The notes: generated by a model not told the origin, from the sequence alone. Numbered from the stretch's first letter, positions 1 through 12,507 are shown. The stretch is DNA of 31,655 bases from Choristocarpus tenellus KU-1152 (GCA_964200185.2 CAXNAD020000079.1:1-31655), one strand, 5' to 3'. Made by a program: numbers and translations.

Positions 1-2397
1 TACAGGCATGGTAGGGGGTAGAGGGGGTGGCGTTGGGATCGGCGTGCAATTAAGTGTACCCTTTGTTGTTGCAGATCCCCCCTCTCCCATGCATTCTATT
101 GTTGTGTTGGCTTGCAAAATCCACGTTTGTACTGCCTCCATCGAAATTTTCTTCACAGCAAGCACATTGTCAACCACACTGCCAGAAGATTGGACATCTG
201 TGTATTCATTTAGCAAATCTGATGGCATCGATGCTGGAGTTGTTAGTCCTGCCAAAATGTGCATGGGTTGCTGAGCTTCACCTTTGGTTGAGGTCCCCTT
301 TGCCAAGACCTGTAAGGTCGCCTTAGCAAAGGTTGCCTCCACAAACAGTTGCAATACAAGTTTCTTGGCCGACACTTGCAAGATTACAATTGTGATAATT
401 GCCTCTAAATATTGTTGGGCCAAGAGCTGGGCTGTATTCAGGGATGTGGAGCCTTGACGTCCCATGGTGAGAACTTCGGTTGACATTGGTGGTAATGGCT
501 TGTTTCTCATGGCTGGCATGTTTAACATTAATATATCAATGCCACTACCTAGAATTGAAAGTGAAAAATTGCGAGCCAAAGTCAGTTCTGTGGAGTCCAT
601 GGCTGCAGCAAGAGGGCTTGATTGGATGTCATTATTTCCCTTGTCATTCCCAAATGAACCATGCACACCAGACTGAAAAAACCACCCTCTGTCTCCACAG
701 CTCCTTACTTTCCATGCACTGTTGCTGTTGTGTGTTTGGCTGTTACCCACGCTATGTGCTTCAATCAGATCAAGACTGCATATATGATTTCCCCCCCTGA
801 CACCTTCATCCTTGCTCAGCACAGGTCCATCATCTTCACTTGTTTCAACTTGTTCATGGGAGGGTTTGGCCGCTTGTTGGTTTTGATGTTTATCACCAGT
901 ACAGGTATTCATTTCGAAAAGGCAAGGACCACCTTTTGAACCCTCTTGGTCATCCTTCAGGCCCCAATTTTCTTCAGGCAATGTAGGTTCCAATTTCCCG
1001 TCCACAAGACTTGCACATGCCTGGATACAGTCATTTGCAGCCTCATTGATGAGATGATTTTCCACTTCAACTGGATTTTGTCCTGTTTTGTCCAAAATGG
1101 GTAAATCAGCGCAATGTCGACTACACCTTTCTATATTTCCATCCCCTGGTCCTCTTCCTGAGACTTTTTCATGGATTCCTTGCTCCTTACCAATGATGTG
1201 GTTACCCGCATCTACACTGCTTGATTCCTTGGTTAAATGTGATGGTGTCTTGACGGATGTAGCATTCAACATCCCACTGTCCTGGTAATTCCCTTGAGTA
1301 TGGATGGTTTGTCCGGAACCCTCCTGGGGATTTGTTCTGTATGAAGATGTCGTTTTGTGACGCCTTCTTCCCAATCCCCCAGTTCTGAGTCGTGGCAAGC
1401 GATTCTGGTCCCGGTTTAAGATACACGAGACTTTGAAAGAGCCTTTTTCGGTACTTGCTTGCTGACATCGATCATACTTGTTGCCACAGATAGACAGCTC
1501 TCTCCCCATTTCTGACCTCTCCTGAGCTGATACCCTGCCCATACACAGTTTAATGTTCCCGTCTTTGTAGTTGTAGTTCAATGCTCCATTGGGGCTCAGA
1601 CCCACATCCCCAAATGGTTCTGCCCAAGGTCTCGAAATTTCTCTAAGGGCTTTGTTGATAATTTGTTGGTGTATCTCCAGGAGTGTTGCTCTGCCATAAT
1701 CCAACCTTTCTTTGTCACCCTTTCTGGCAAATAAAGATCGCCGATATGTTCGCTTGTTTCCCTGTGCAGCAGCAATATCTGCCAACTTCACTGCTGCCCT
1801 TTTCTCTGCAGTGTGTGGGATTCCACGAATTCCATCAAGTGGCAGACCACTCGTCCCATCATGCGTTGAACCAATACTCGTACTTTCCTTCCAGTCTCCT
1901 ATTCGAGCCCTCCCAGGAAGTGTCATTCCTGAGTCATTGAGTTGTCTCTGTATCCGTCGTAATTTTGAGGGACAGTTGGATGGCTCCCCACCTCCCCACC
2001 CTGCTTTCTGTCTGTAGGGGCACACCATCTCATGTGTGCGTTCCCATCCTACGACCATTGCCTTTGCTTGAGGGGAGAGATGAGGCCTTGATGGGCGAAC
2101 CAGTGTGGGACACCTCAAATCTACGATTGGTGTCTTGGGTTTTCTACCTCTCTTTTTCCCTACCAGTGAATCTGTTGTGAATGGCTTTGCTGCTTGGGGC
2201 CTAGTCCGATCTGCCTGCATTCTCGGCACCCATTGGATGGGTTCCTCTTCTTCCTCGTCTATTTCATTGTGACCTCGTGAAAAAACACAACCATTAAAAC
2301 AATCTGAGGATATGAGGTGTGGCACGATAATCCAACCACAAGCGTTTTTTTTTTCTGTTTTGAAGGTTACATATACTCTACTAACAAAGGAGGCCAT
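1..2397 (-). CDS. AT-hook protein of unknown function, N-terminal 799 codons (3' end outside window)
   Basis: One minus-strand frame is open from an in-frame TGA at 2413-2415 to the left edge, which chance would almost never produce. The first ATG is at 2395-2397, followed by GCC, so I start there. The stop lies outside the window. Residues about 80-90 read GKKRGRKPKTP, a classic AT-hook (basic residues around a Gly-Arg-Lys-Pro core) that binds the minor groove of AT-rich DNA. An acidic run of five Glu precedes it near residue 50. A Cys/Trp/Gly-rich stretch follows around residue 126 (CPYRQKAGWGGG), then an Ala/Lys/Arg-rich helix-prone region at 199-260. Most of 300-650 is polar and low in order. 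Residues about 663-695 are Leu/Val/Ala-rich and helical, and the last visible 20 residues are Pro-rich. A nuclear, DNA-associated role is inferred from the AT-hook only. I recognise no family. Confidence 0.8.
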   Translation of the reverse strand, partial: MASFVSRVYVTFKTEKKNACGWIIVPHLISSDCFNGCVFSRGHNEIDEEEEEPIQWVPRMQADRTRPQAAKPFTTDSLVGKKRGRKPKTPIVDLRCPTLVRPSRPHLSPQAKAMVVGWERTHEMVCPYRQKAGWGGGEPSNCPSKLRRIQRQLNDSGMTLPGRARIGDWKESTSIGSTHDGTSGLPLDGIRGIPHTAEKRAAVKLADIAAAQGNKRTYRRSLFARKGDKERLDYGRATLLEIHQQIINKALREISRPWAEPFGDVGLSPNGALNYNYKDGNIKLCMGRVSAQERSEMGRELSICGNKYDRCQQASTEKGSFKVSCILNRDQNRLPRLRTGGLGRRRHKTTSSYRTNPQEGSGQTIHTQGNYQDSGMLNATSVKTPSHLTKESSSVDAGNHIIGKEQGIHEKVSGRGPGDGNIERCSRHCADLPILDKTGQNPVEVENHLINEAANDCIQACASLVDGKLEPTLPEENWGLKDDQEGSKGGPCLFEMNTCTGDKHQNQQAAKPSHEQVETSEDDGPVLSKDEGVRGGNHICSLDLIEAHSVGNSQTHNSNSAWKVRSCGDRGWFFQSGVHGSFGNDKGNNDIQSSPLAAAMDSTELTLARNFSLSILGSGIDILMLNMPAMRNKPLPPMSTEVLTMGRQGSTSLNTAQLLAQQYLEAIITIVILQVSAKKLVLQLFVEATFAKATLQVLAKGTSTKGEAQQPMHILAGLTTPASMPSDLLNEYTDVQSSGSVVDNVLAVKKISMEAVQTWILQANTTIECMGEGGSATTKGTLNCTPIPTPPPLPPTMPV

Positions 2398-3613
2398 TGA
2401 GCATGACTCTGCTCACTCTATGTGGACTTGTTGTAGACCTATCAAGTCTCTATGCAAATGGTGTGCTAAACGATAATCAGCCACAAATCAAAATGAACGA
2501 CATAGGAACAAAGTTGGGTATGAGGCGAGATGACTAGTAGGTCAAACTTTGGACATGTGGGAGCATACGAAAACAGTAGGTCTTGGGTAGGCTTATGCTA
2601 GGCCAGATACACAATCTCCCTGGTAGAACACGAATTGCACATTGCAAGAGGTGATGGATGGTATGCTGGATTCAGAGATATATTTTTTCGTTGTTGAATA
2701 CTCACCATCCACAGTATTATGGCACACCATCTGCGTTGTAGTGGTTTCTGGGTAAGGACACGACATGCCCTCTTATCTTTACCAGGTCGTGCAAAGGTTC
2801 GCGATGCTCAATAACCAGGGTAAGGAATTATGGATTGGTTATCATACTATCGCAATACAGTGTCATGCTACAGTAGTAGTCTCATGTTATTTTGATGTGA
2901 AAGTTTTCATTGGTTTTTCCGATGACATATCTACAGAATTCGAAGAGGGCACAAGAATAAAAATGTGAAACGTTGAAAACGCCAAGAACAAGGAAGACCT
3001 TCACCGTTCAGCGCGAAAAATGGCGAGTTCGAGTTGGTCGTTTATCGCTTATCACAATCAACCATTACTCTCCACCTAGAACTACAGATTGTCATCTCAT
3101 CCGCGACATTAATTCATCAACACACAACACACTCACAAGTACAACTCAAAGATTTTACGGTACACTCTAACCTATTACATTATTATTATGCTATTACATC
3201 ATTCTTAATTTAAAATCGGTAAATCAAAGATACAAAAACGGCAAAACATGTGACCCGATATTTCTTTTTCACAACACAGCTCCCAAATCCATGTACTACA
3301 CTAGACACTGTAAAAGTCACTGTCGCTATATGATTCAAACCCATGGTAGCGCCGAACCTTGAGTTTCTATATACCTCACTCCCTCACAACATACATTTTA
3401 CCTTCATAACAAAGGGAGTTAAACCACCTAGCATCAAGGCGATAATATGAAAGTCAGGGAGTTGTGCTTCGTGTTTATGTTTGTGTTGAAGATATTTGAC
3501 CCTATAAGAAACTCAGTCCCTCAGTTTTGCTTTCCACTCGAAAGGTACCTAGTTTCTGTTCAATATGAAGGCAGCATCTTCGAAGTTTCCTGCTCTTAGT
3601 AATACATCCTAAG
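2398..3613. other. Intergenic region between two tandem minus-strand genes
   Basis: This 1.2 kb AT-rich stretch lies upstream of the AT-hook gene and downstream of the coiled-coil gene, so it should hold the promoter of one and the 3' end of the other. Short ORFs in several frames look random: no domain, no splice sites, no consistent composition. I see no RNA gene or repeat. Confidence 0.5.
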
Positions 3614-6600
3614 TCACATAATAAAAACTGCATGTGATTCCGCCCTAGTACGATACGGTGGTCCTTGTCGCTTCGTCTTTGGCCCCACAGTCTTACCCAC
3701 AGCCCGGGCAGTGCCCCATGCCACGCGCAATGCTGCCCCTGGTATGGAACCAGCCACTCCCCATCGCTGCTCATGCTCTCTTCCCTCTCTTCCTCTAATG
3801 ACTGGTGACAACTCAGAAAATCCAGACAATTGGTTACCAGCAGCAACCTCTCCTTCATCTCTATCCCCACCCTCTGTTCTAGTCTCTTGGGGTGCGGTCA
3901 TCTCCAATTCGATAGTGGTCTCTCCTTCCCCTACATCCTGAGTGACAATTTGGGCATCATCAGTACCATCACTTAATGCACCTCCGGCTGAGTCCTTCCA
4001 TTGGTGCTTCTGTTCTTCTTGCCTAGGAGTGGTAGCCTGCGCAAGTGTTACTGAGAATCCTGTGCCGTCCTCCCCTTGGCTGTTGTTCTCCAAGGTCTCT
4101 TCACCTGCTACACCTTGCACCTCATTAACGACCACTGTGTCCACTGGCATTTGTTTCCCATGAAGAATCTCAAGATGCTCTTCTTCCATTCGATAAGATT
4201 TAGCCTGTGCTTGTGATACTTCATCTCCCGCATTGGCAATCGTGTGGAGCCTATGAAGCCCCCCCTCCAACGGTTGACTTTCCTCTACTGCCCCTCGGAG
4301 GGCATTCCTCAGAGCTTGAGCTAGTCCATCTCTCTCCTCAAGTTGCTGCCTAAGGGCTCCAATCTCTGCTTCCAACTAGAACGACCAACAACCATCCATT
4401 CACCAGAAAAAGACAATACGGAAAAGTCCAGGGAAAAGTGACAAGAGAAACCACAAAAATTGGAGGGGGCAGTAGGAGGACTCAGGAGTGGGCAAGCAAA
4501 TCATTCCTGGCAAGGACCTCACTCATAACCAATAGGTAAAGGGTGTGCATTGCATGTGAGATTCAAAGAGGCCAGCATACTGCAATTAGTCACCATGGAC
4601 ATAACCAATAAATGATTGTAATATTACTGTGTCCCACAGAAAATTTGGTGAAAATCACAACACACTATCTGCACCTACCTTCTGAAAATATTTCATTTTG
4701 ACAGAAACTCCTGCATCCTACAAATAACATGTGAAGTGTCTACAACATTAATTTTAGCTCATGCACAGGGTGAGTAATCAACAGATCAGCATCTGCTGCC
4801 CCTCGCTGCACTAACGCAAGTATAACCTCGAGCTCTGTCATACCTGGGAATTGAGCAGCACTGCCTCACTTGTTGCACCTGCTTGTACTTGGTATCCTGA
4901 ACCCTTCTTTCCCTGCTTAGAATATTCCCTTTCACTCACAGAAGCACTCCCAAAGGAAGCTGTCTCTCCTATGGCTTCACTCTTCAAGTTATACTGTTGC
5001 TGCTGATGCTCCAATAGCTGCATCTGATGAACCAAAATGCAGAGGATATTACCATTAACAGATGCATATGAAATGTTCTGAGGATACTCAATCAAAGTCT
5101 CTTTCAGAAGGGACAAGTGTTGGCTCAAAATATGACTCAACCAAAAGAAGAAAAAAAATTCCATACTGACTAACCCTAACCCTAACCACACACTGGTGCA
5201 TATGAAATACTCTAGGAAATGCAGGGGTTTGTAGGGTGTGCTGGCAAGAGTCCATCCTTGAAAGGACCTCCCCTAAAAAGTAGTAAATGACTTTTCATGT
5301 TGATAGCAGTACTGTAGAGTAGATTAATTAGCCTAAGTATGGAGGGCAACAGGAAGTCAGTATATAATCAAGATGTACCTGTCTCTGAAACATGGTCAAC
5401 TTTTCCTTAAGCTTGCGTTTCTCAGATCTCAAAGCTGCAATCTCCATTGATGATCTGTCCTCGCCCCAAGAAGGATATTCATGCACCACAGAGTAAGAAG
5501 GGATGGAGATATAAATAATTAAGTTGAAAAGTACTATACAAAGCACCATCAACAACACACTTGACCAAACCAAAAAGTAACCATATAATATATCAGAGGG
5601 TGCGCCATCCCTACCTCAGCACAGCTAACCAAAGCTTCAGGGCACCACAAGTTTGTCTTGCCACTGGGACAAACATTAGTACAAAATACAAGTTTAACAA
5701 CTAGGTCGAAACTTAAGAATTGGGTCAGGCACTCACTCATTCCGAATCTCCTCTTCCAATTTCCTCAATTGCCCACTTGTTACCCATCCAGCACAATTTT
5801 GTCTCTGATCTGATTTTTTTGGTCTGCTCTCAGCTCCACTTATCAAGCCAATCATTCCATGTTCTATTCCTTCATCGACAGCAGAGATTGATTTTGAGGA
5901 AAGGAGGTCGGTCACTGATGACGGCCCTCCAAGGGCATCAGCTTCAGTCAGCAGCAATCGTTCCCCAGCATTTCTTTTCCTTGTGAGATCAAAAAGTCCC
6001 TGAAGGCTGGAGTGGAGAGTAGCAAGAGAGGATACCTGATTTTGGCTCAGGAACCCTGCACTTCCCTGTCAAAAGAATCAGTGGCCACAGAATAATAGTG
6101 GAGTGGGTTTGTTCCTGCCAGCATTTGAACAAGCCTGAAGACTTTCAAAGTCGAAGGTGTACATGACGAAATGGGAAACGTTAGAAACTGATTCGGCTGA
6201 TAGTCTCTTGGAATAGCAATGAAATCTCCACAACGGTTACTTTTCATTCCTCAACCACAGAATGGGCGATCCTTGTGTAACGGCAGTAAATGGTCAATGT
6301 ACGTATTATCAAAAAAGTGTGTTTCGCACATCGAAAATATCACTGGAAGGTAGTTTGCAAGCAAAATCTAGCCCCTTCCGCATTATTATTAACAGAGATA
6401 ACAGTACGAAGGAAAGTCATTCTACGCAGTGAGGTCGCCCACCTGCCCTCCCTTGATGCCCCTGCACAACTCCAGTGCAACGCCAAGTTGCTGCTCGATA
6501 AGGGACCCCAATTGCATGTTTTGTTGTCCAACACGAAGTAATTCCGACCAATGTGAAAGTGGGCCACCAATAAATCCTTGCTCGACCTTGTCAGTCGACC

Positions 6601-7562
6601 AACCTTGCGTTGATGTCCCACTCGAAGTAAGTGCATGCCGAAGCTCTATAGAAAGCTCATCATTATTGTACTGTTGCGAATCGTTGTATGTTTCTGGAGC
6701 GGAGGCTACCAATGACTGCAATGAGGTTTTAGATTGTACGTCTCCTCTTGAATTTTCATCGCCAAGCACAGAGAGAAGAAAATCTGCTTGGGAGTCTCGT
6801 CCTGCCTGTCTCATTGTCTGTTCACAATGACAGGGGACGGGATACTGTTTATAGACAGTTTGCACGTTTGGACATTATACTCTCCGCAACCTGTGATTAA
6901 ACAAACCTAATTTGGGGTACAAGAGCGATCCCATAGAGCAAGGAAAGCGTTCGGAGAAATCTTACGTATTCTACCATGGGACTGCTCACCTCCGGTGACA
7001 CAGATTGCACAGCGCTGCGGATGTCATTTCCCAGTGGGGAATCAGTCCCACCTAGAGTTCCATGTAATTCATTATCTTGTTTTTGGTCCCAGTTTTCATC
7101 GTAGCTCTTCACACCCTTTTTTTCTAAATGCTGGTTCTTCTGCGGCGAGCTGCAAACCAAATCGATTTTCCGTGTTGAACCTGAAGGATAATCTTGATAC
7201 TGGTCTTGAGCTTTTATCAAGGTTTCGGGAAGAGAAGTGGCTTCTCTCGTCCTGGTCTGCTCATTCTGTGAGCTTGAACATGTAGCTTGTAGCAGCCTGC
7301 GGCGGTATGTAGACAGATACTTTCTTCCGTCCATGATCGCCGCACCACTCCTAGGCCTCCTCCTACCACTGACAGGCAAAGGAATGTCCGACACAGCTTC
7401 AACAACTCCTTCCTCGACGTCATCCCCATTGGGATTGGCCTCGCCTAAGATGTGAGGTGTATTCACGGTGCATCCCTTGCTTTGCGCGCTCGTATCACCT
7501 AGTTCCTCCAAGTTTGAGGGTATGTTAGGTGTTTTGGCGAAGTTCGCCAATAAACCCAACAT
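3614..7562 (-). CDS. Coiled-coil, acidic-tail protein, eight exons, about 778 aa
   Basis: Exons in transcript order: 7562-6966, 6817-6443, 6065-6036, 5999-5737, 5663-5615, 5459-5379, 5023-4844, 4375-3614. All junctions are GT-AG and phases agree, giving 779 codons with stop. Strong donors include TAC|GTAAGA at 6966 and GA|GTGAGT at 5737. The acceptor at 5459 is the weakest call. The start ATG at 7560-7562 is the first after an in-frame TAA. Exon 1 has a basic stretch (GRRRPRSG, then STYRRRLLQ). Heptad-like helices appear in exon 4 (GQLRKLEEEIRN), exon 6 (ALRSEKRKLKEKLTMFQRQ), exon 7 (QLLEHQQQQ) and the start of exon 8 (LEAEIGALRQQLEERDG). The tail is Glu/Asp-rich and ends in a short basic, Ala/Gly-rich segment. 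This looks like a scaffold or golgin/centrosomal-type coiled-coil protein, but I recognise no family signature. Confidence 0.72.
5170..5187 (-). repeat. Short telomere-type tract (CCCTAA on plus)
   Basis: About three units of CTAACC lie inside intron 6 of the coiled-coil gene, roughly 150 nt upstream of the exon starting at 5023. In the gene's sense strand it reads TTAGGG. Confidence 0.9.
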
Positions 7563-8129
7563 CACTCGGAGTTCACCCTGATGTAGGGATGCACTTTAGG
7601 GCTCTAGATGTATCTAGTAGCACTGGATCGAGATAGGGCAAGTAGACATACCAAGCTCTACCCACCCCAAACACTTCCAAAGGTTACTGACCCCAAACAC
7701 CAAGGTGTTGAGATGATTTACGCCGAGAAGTAATAGTAGTATATTACTATTTCTAGTGTTATGGAGATAAATATGGGTATGAAAGAATCGACACTACAAA
7801 CTATTATTGCAATGAAAAAAGAAAGGGTGGGAACTATTTTATTATTTATTTGCAGCACAACAATCCCAAATCTTCCACTAATATTATCGTATATATAATA
7901 ATATGTCTTCCCTATTTACAACTGTTACTTATATATCGGTTCTTATGATATTGAATTGAGATTTCCAATGACATATTCCCAAAATGCATTCATGTGAGAT
8001 TCTGGTTTTCTAAACGCGGATTTCCTTACTAGCATAACTACAGGTTTTGCTTTCCTCACGAATTCTGGATTACTATTATTCGTTTTTTTCATTCCACCCA
8101 TTCTACTCTCCCTCCAAAGCAACACCACT

Positions 8130-8385
8130 CCGTCACTGACTTCCATCCACCAGCCTATCCCGTGGCCAACCAGTACAAACTCTGTTCGCATCTGTTTTCC
8201 AGTAACCAATCATATCTGATGGCCAACTACTGTGACCCGCTCGCCACTGATTTCCAGTCACCAACCACATCTAATGACTGACTAATCAGTGCGACCTCTT
8301 TGCAACTGATTTCCAGTCACCAATTACATCCGATGACCAACTAGTGTGACCCCTTCACCACTGATTTCCAGTCATCACCACTTTC
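8130..8385 (+). repeat. Imperfect 55-59 bp tandem minisatellite, about 4-5 copies
   Basis: The motif CACTGATTTCCAGTCACCAA recurs with its CC at 8143, 8199, 8254, 8313 and 8368, spacing 55-59 bp. Copies share a second block resembling CATCTGATGGCCAACTA and a GTGACC block. They differ by substitutions and small indels. It lies in intergenic DNA. Confidence 0.8.
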
Positions 8386-8480
8386 CACTCCACTCCATCA
8401 TTCCACTCCACTCAACCCCACACTACTTTCCACTCCACCACATCATTCATTATCCACTTCAATATCGTCCCTTTAAACTA
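8386..8480 (+). repeat. Pyrimidine-rich CCACT/CATTC low-complexity block
   Basis: Irregular runs of CCACTCCA and CATTCC directly follow the minisatellite and have almost no G on this strand. Confidence 0.6.
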
Positions 8481-9267
8481 GAAAACATCCCGCACGAACT
8501 TGACCTCCCCCCCCCTAGCTCCCCAGCATCCCAGTCGGCTGTGAGCAATTGAAAGGGTAGGTGGGTGGGAAAGATTGCTCGGAGGTTGCCTTGTCCTATC
8601 CCACCTACCTCAAGTTTCCCTTACCTTTTGATCCACCCTTCCGACCTCATGCTTCCACATACCACCCATTCCCTTTAACTTTTCTCCTACCTCTTCTGCC
8701 TCCTAGCCACCCAGTATTAAACTCTGTGTCCACCTTCTCATTATTCTCTTTTTACTCTACTCAGCACTCTGTTCCCTGTACGTCATTCCTCCCAGAACTT
8801 TCCTGGTCACAAACTCAGATTACTTCATAAACTTCTCCTTTTTGTTAATCGGATAATAGGGGGGGGGTAGTTAAATACTCGACTTTGAAAGTTCTACCGC
8901 CTCCTGTTTAAGGTGACAAAAACAACGAAAAAAGGATATCTGGAAAATGTCAGAGGGCATAATATTTTATATTGAAATAGGACATGTTAAGAGGCCTGGT
9001 TTGGTCGTGCGTCTGACCCACACCACATCAATTGGGGTGGCCTCAATGCCAAAGGTGACGCACGCAAATGTATATGACCACGCGTATTATCCTCATTAAT
9101 GTCAGGAGATCCCAAAAAGGCGACCTGTCCCTGACAGGCAGATGATATTATTTTTGCTGAAGGATTAGAGGTCAAATTGGAGTGCATAGTGGATGCAATA
9201 CATTCGAGAAGGGTGTTTTATTAAACCTCAATAACTGGGAACGCCTTTGATATTTGTGGAAACCCTT

Positions 9268-9284
9268 TATATATATATATATAT
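9268..9284. repeat. (AT)n dinucleotide run
   Basis: About eight AT units in AT-rich intergenic DNA. Confidence 0.85.
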
Positions 9285-12236
9285 CGTATTTCATATTTTA
9301 TATCCTATACTAATTGTATACCTGGGAACTGTACGCCTGTAAGGTTCAGAGTGAGGGGGTAGTGTTTTATGATGTTATCATAGTGTATCGGAAACCAAGT
9401 ATCGATATTGAAGATACGATATACGATTCCAATTTATCGAAATGGTTGTCGAGTACAGGATTTTAGGCTATACCTCGGTAATGGTTAGCCAAGGGTCAAG
9501 GTAGTCTTCACCTCGCGTCTTGAATAATAGTGGCGGATATCGATGGACTAGGAGAGGCCTGACGGATTTGTGGGATTGATCCACTTCTTTACTTCTCGTC
9601 CCCCTCCACATGACTTGTAAGATTTACTTTTTGTTATTTCTTGTCCGTTTCTTTACATTAACACTGCTACTATGGTTGGTATTTATGGTATAGAGTAGTC
9701 TTCTCCTCCAGTTGTGTGGTTTGTTGTAATGATTTAATATGGCAGCTCCTCTTCTGTAGACTACATTGTGATACAATGTTCTTACGCCTTTTTGAGTCTT
9801 GCTTTTTTTACATAACAATCCTTGCAATGTGTCAGTGGATGAAATAATATATACTCTAGTGACGATGTATAAAATTTCCATTGTAAGATACTCCACCAAC
9901 CGTGAAAATGTATACAAAAGCTAAGTAAGAGGCCTTCCATTCAGTATGATTCATACATTCTCATAGCTGAACACAACTTGCGTACAGCGTATTAACATCT
10001 ATGTCATCAATATAACTTCACCATTCATTTTTTTCAGCACCTTCCTGATTTAATTCAGCAGATTTGAACCCCTTCAACGACACACATATTTTGTCGAAAT
10101 CTGATTTCGACTATGCTATTCCATATGGCAAGCACAACGAATTGCACGCCACCCCTATACTACGTACCGTCCTGTCTCTGTGCTATACCACAAGAATGAG
10201 GGACTAGGAAAGATTAAAGTGGAAAATTTAGGCTGGGTGCAGCAGAAGATTTGAGAGAGGAGACGGAGTGACAGGCAATGGGAGAGCTGCAACAAACGCA
10301 CGAGAATCAGAGTCAACACATTTAAGAGGGTAGGAATTTTGCCCTGTTTGTCCGTTTGAGGCTTGACTTCCCACGAGTTTATGATGCCCTTTTTCGGTTT
10401 TCTGTGTGAATACAGTTACCTAAAATGTATACGACTATGAAGGTGTGTCCGGAGCAAGGATATTGACATTTGCGAACGAACACGATAGCCAAAATTAATC
10501 AAAATCGCAAAATTGGATTAATGACCCCAAACTTACACGGCCCTACCCTCTTAAATGCTTTGGCTCATCAGCAAGGCATGAACAAAGGCAATACAATACT
10601 ATAAGCTGTAGTGGAACAATTTGTCGAGTAGAATGAGGAGTATTGCACAGTGTAATGCCTCTGACCATGGTCAGGATCATCCCCAACTAATGTGATCCAA
10701 ACACAAAATTGGAACAATAGAAAATTATTAAACCTTGGTAATTTTTTTAGGTAGTACACCACTCCACCGTTGCACGAAATGCCTCGTAAAATATAATTTG
10801 AGATTTCTCGCCAGCGTCACAGTCTGTCACATACTTCCCAAAATGATATATTAGTATCTTTGAGTACCCCGAAATTAGTGCCTGCCCCAAATTGACTCCT
10901 TTTTTGTGTCCTGAATGGTGGTTAATCGTGTTTGTACTACTGATATTGCAAATAAGATTATTGACACCTTCTTGCAATTCGAACTTTCTGATGAACATAA
11001 TTTGGAACTCATGTTTTAGTAAGTAGGCATCACAATCTGTCTCAAACCCTATTCGACTAGATACTCTGAAACAAATTCATTTCAGCGAGTATGAGGTTAT
11101 ATGTAATTATAGGATTGAAGGATATACATACGTGTAAACCTAACAGCACGGGGAAAGGACTAGTATCATTGATACTATCCTCAGTTTTGTCTGGGGACTG
11201 TCCCAACCCTGCTGTAGTCAGAGGCATCTGGACTGCATTACTACTTCTTGTCCTATGAAATACTAATCTACAGCTAAATTTTTCACCGAGGGAAAATATA
11301 CAGGCCTCGTTTTTGACTTGCTTATCTTGTGTTGGGTTCAGCTATCACACTGCTCGTTGCTCCCCCTCCTCTGTCAAATCTCTTGTGCTCGCCTCTGTGT
11401 TGTAACCCAATGAGAGGTTCTATCCTCATTCTTCAGGTGTTTTGTGGGTACAGTGACAGATGAAATAATAGTACAGGAGAAGAAACAAGAGCACAAAAAG
11501 GAAAAGGAAGATGAAAAATGTAGGTTTGGGTTCTTCATTTCCACCAGGGTACATATACATATCAAAATCCAAGAAAACAACAGAGGCGAACGCATAGTAG
11601 GTGGGTATGGAGTGAGGGGTTTTGAGGAAGATTGAATAGAAGAATAGATACTGTGGCGTTGAATCAGATACGTCCAATGATGGCCTCTAAATGTAGTATG
11701 TCGTATCTGAAGGGGTCACAAAAAATTGACACCAACATACAGATGTTAATATTTTGAATCAATCATAGATAGGTACCGATCTTTAGAGACCTATATAGAC
11801 TAAGGAATGCATCTCTGTCTATCCAGTTCCTATAATAATTGTGACATAATAAAATTTCGGTAACCATCTCCAACTTTGCTTTGATATGCTTCCCTAGGTT
11901 CTCACCCTGGGTGCAGGACTAAGAGGTAGAGGTTGAAGGTAGAGAAAGACAGTGGTACAGCATAGGTGCTAGTAAAATAGTAAATAGATTAATGTGTTGC
12001 ACATTTTACGACAACTAACTGTTGTTACTTTTTAAGGGACTTTTCTGACATGTGAATAGTTTTCATTTGTTTTTTCTCTCACACATCTCCAAAATGTCAT
12101 AATAACAAACTATATTGTATATAGAGAGAATTGAAAGTTGAGAAAAAGGAGGTTGAACACGTAACAAACATCACACCAGTGTTGAAATATATTTTTTTAG
12201 GGAGGTGTCCTACCATTGACAATTACTACTACTTCC

Positions 12237-12331
12237 GGGTTAGGATTAGGATTAGGGTTAGGGTTTAGGGTTGGGGTTGAGTTTAGGGTTAGGGTTAGGG
12301 TTAGGGTTTGGGTTAGGTTAGGGTTAGGGTT
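12237..12331 (+). repeat. 95-bp degenerate TTAGGG block upstream of the pseudokinase gene
   Basis: About fifteen units of TTAGGG mixed with TTAGGA, TTTAGGG, TTGGGG and TTTGGG variants. It ends about 180 bp before the predicted start codon at 12508, so it is probably in the promoter or 5' UTR. The variant units suggest an old, decaying array. Confidence 0.9.
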
Positions 12332-12507
12332 CGCTCACATCTATAACATGTCAGAATGCATTTTTAAATTTATCCATTACATAATTTACTACTACTATAC
12401 TATAGTATACGATTACAACTATTATTTATTACTTTTGGAAAGTACCGCGTGGATTGTGCCTATCGCACGATTCTCTTCAAACGCATGTACAACAATCACA
12501 TCCAACT

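Larger units (their letters stand above)
7563..12236. other. 4.7 kb gene-poor divergent intergenic region
   Basis: This AT-rich stretch separates the minus-strand coiled-coil gene from the plus-strand pseudokinase gene, so both promoters should lie in it. Stops are dense in all frames. The longest ORFs (97, 89 and 88 codons) show no domain, no consistent splice sites and mostly biased simple composition. It contains a minisatellite at 8130-8385, a pyrimidine-rich CCACT block to about 8480 and an AT dinucleotide run at 9268-9284. I found no tRNA or rRNA signature by eye. Confidence 0.55.

Noticed and set aside
8-2180. Many plus-strand ORFs of 66-106 codons
   Set aside because: They are antisense shadows of the continuous minus-strand 799-codon frame and have no shared frame or domain.
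8130-8385. CRISPR array
   Set aside because: Units are adjacent and diverged across their whole length, with no unique spacers, and the DNA is eukaryotic.
9624-9917. 97-codon minus-strand ORF with a basic C-terminus
   Set aside because: It has no ATG-supported context, domain or splice partner that I can see, and lies in AT-rich gene-poor DNA. It may be a remnant of a repeat.
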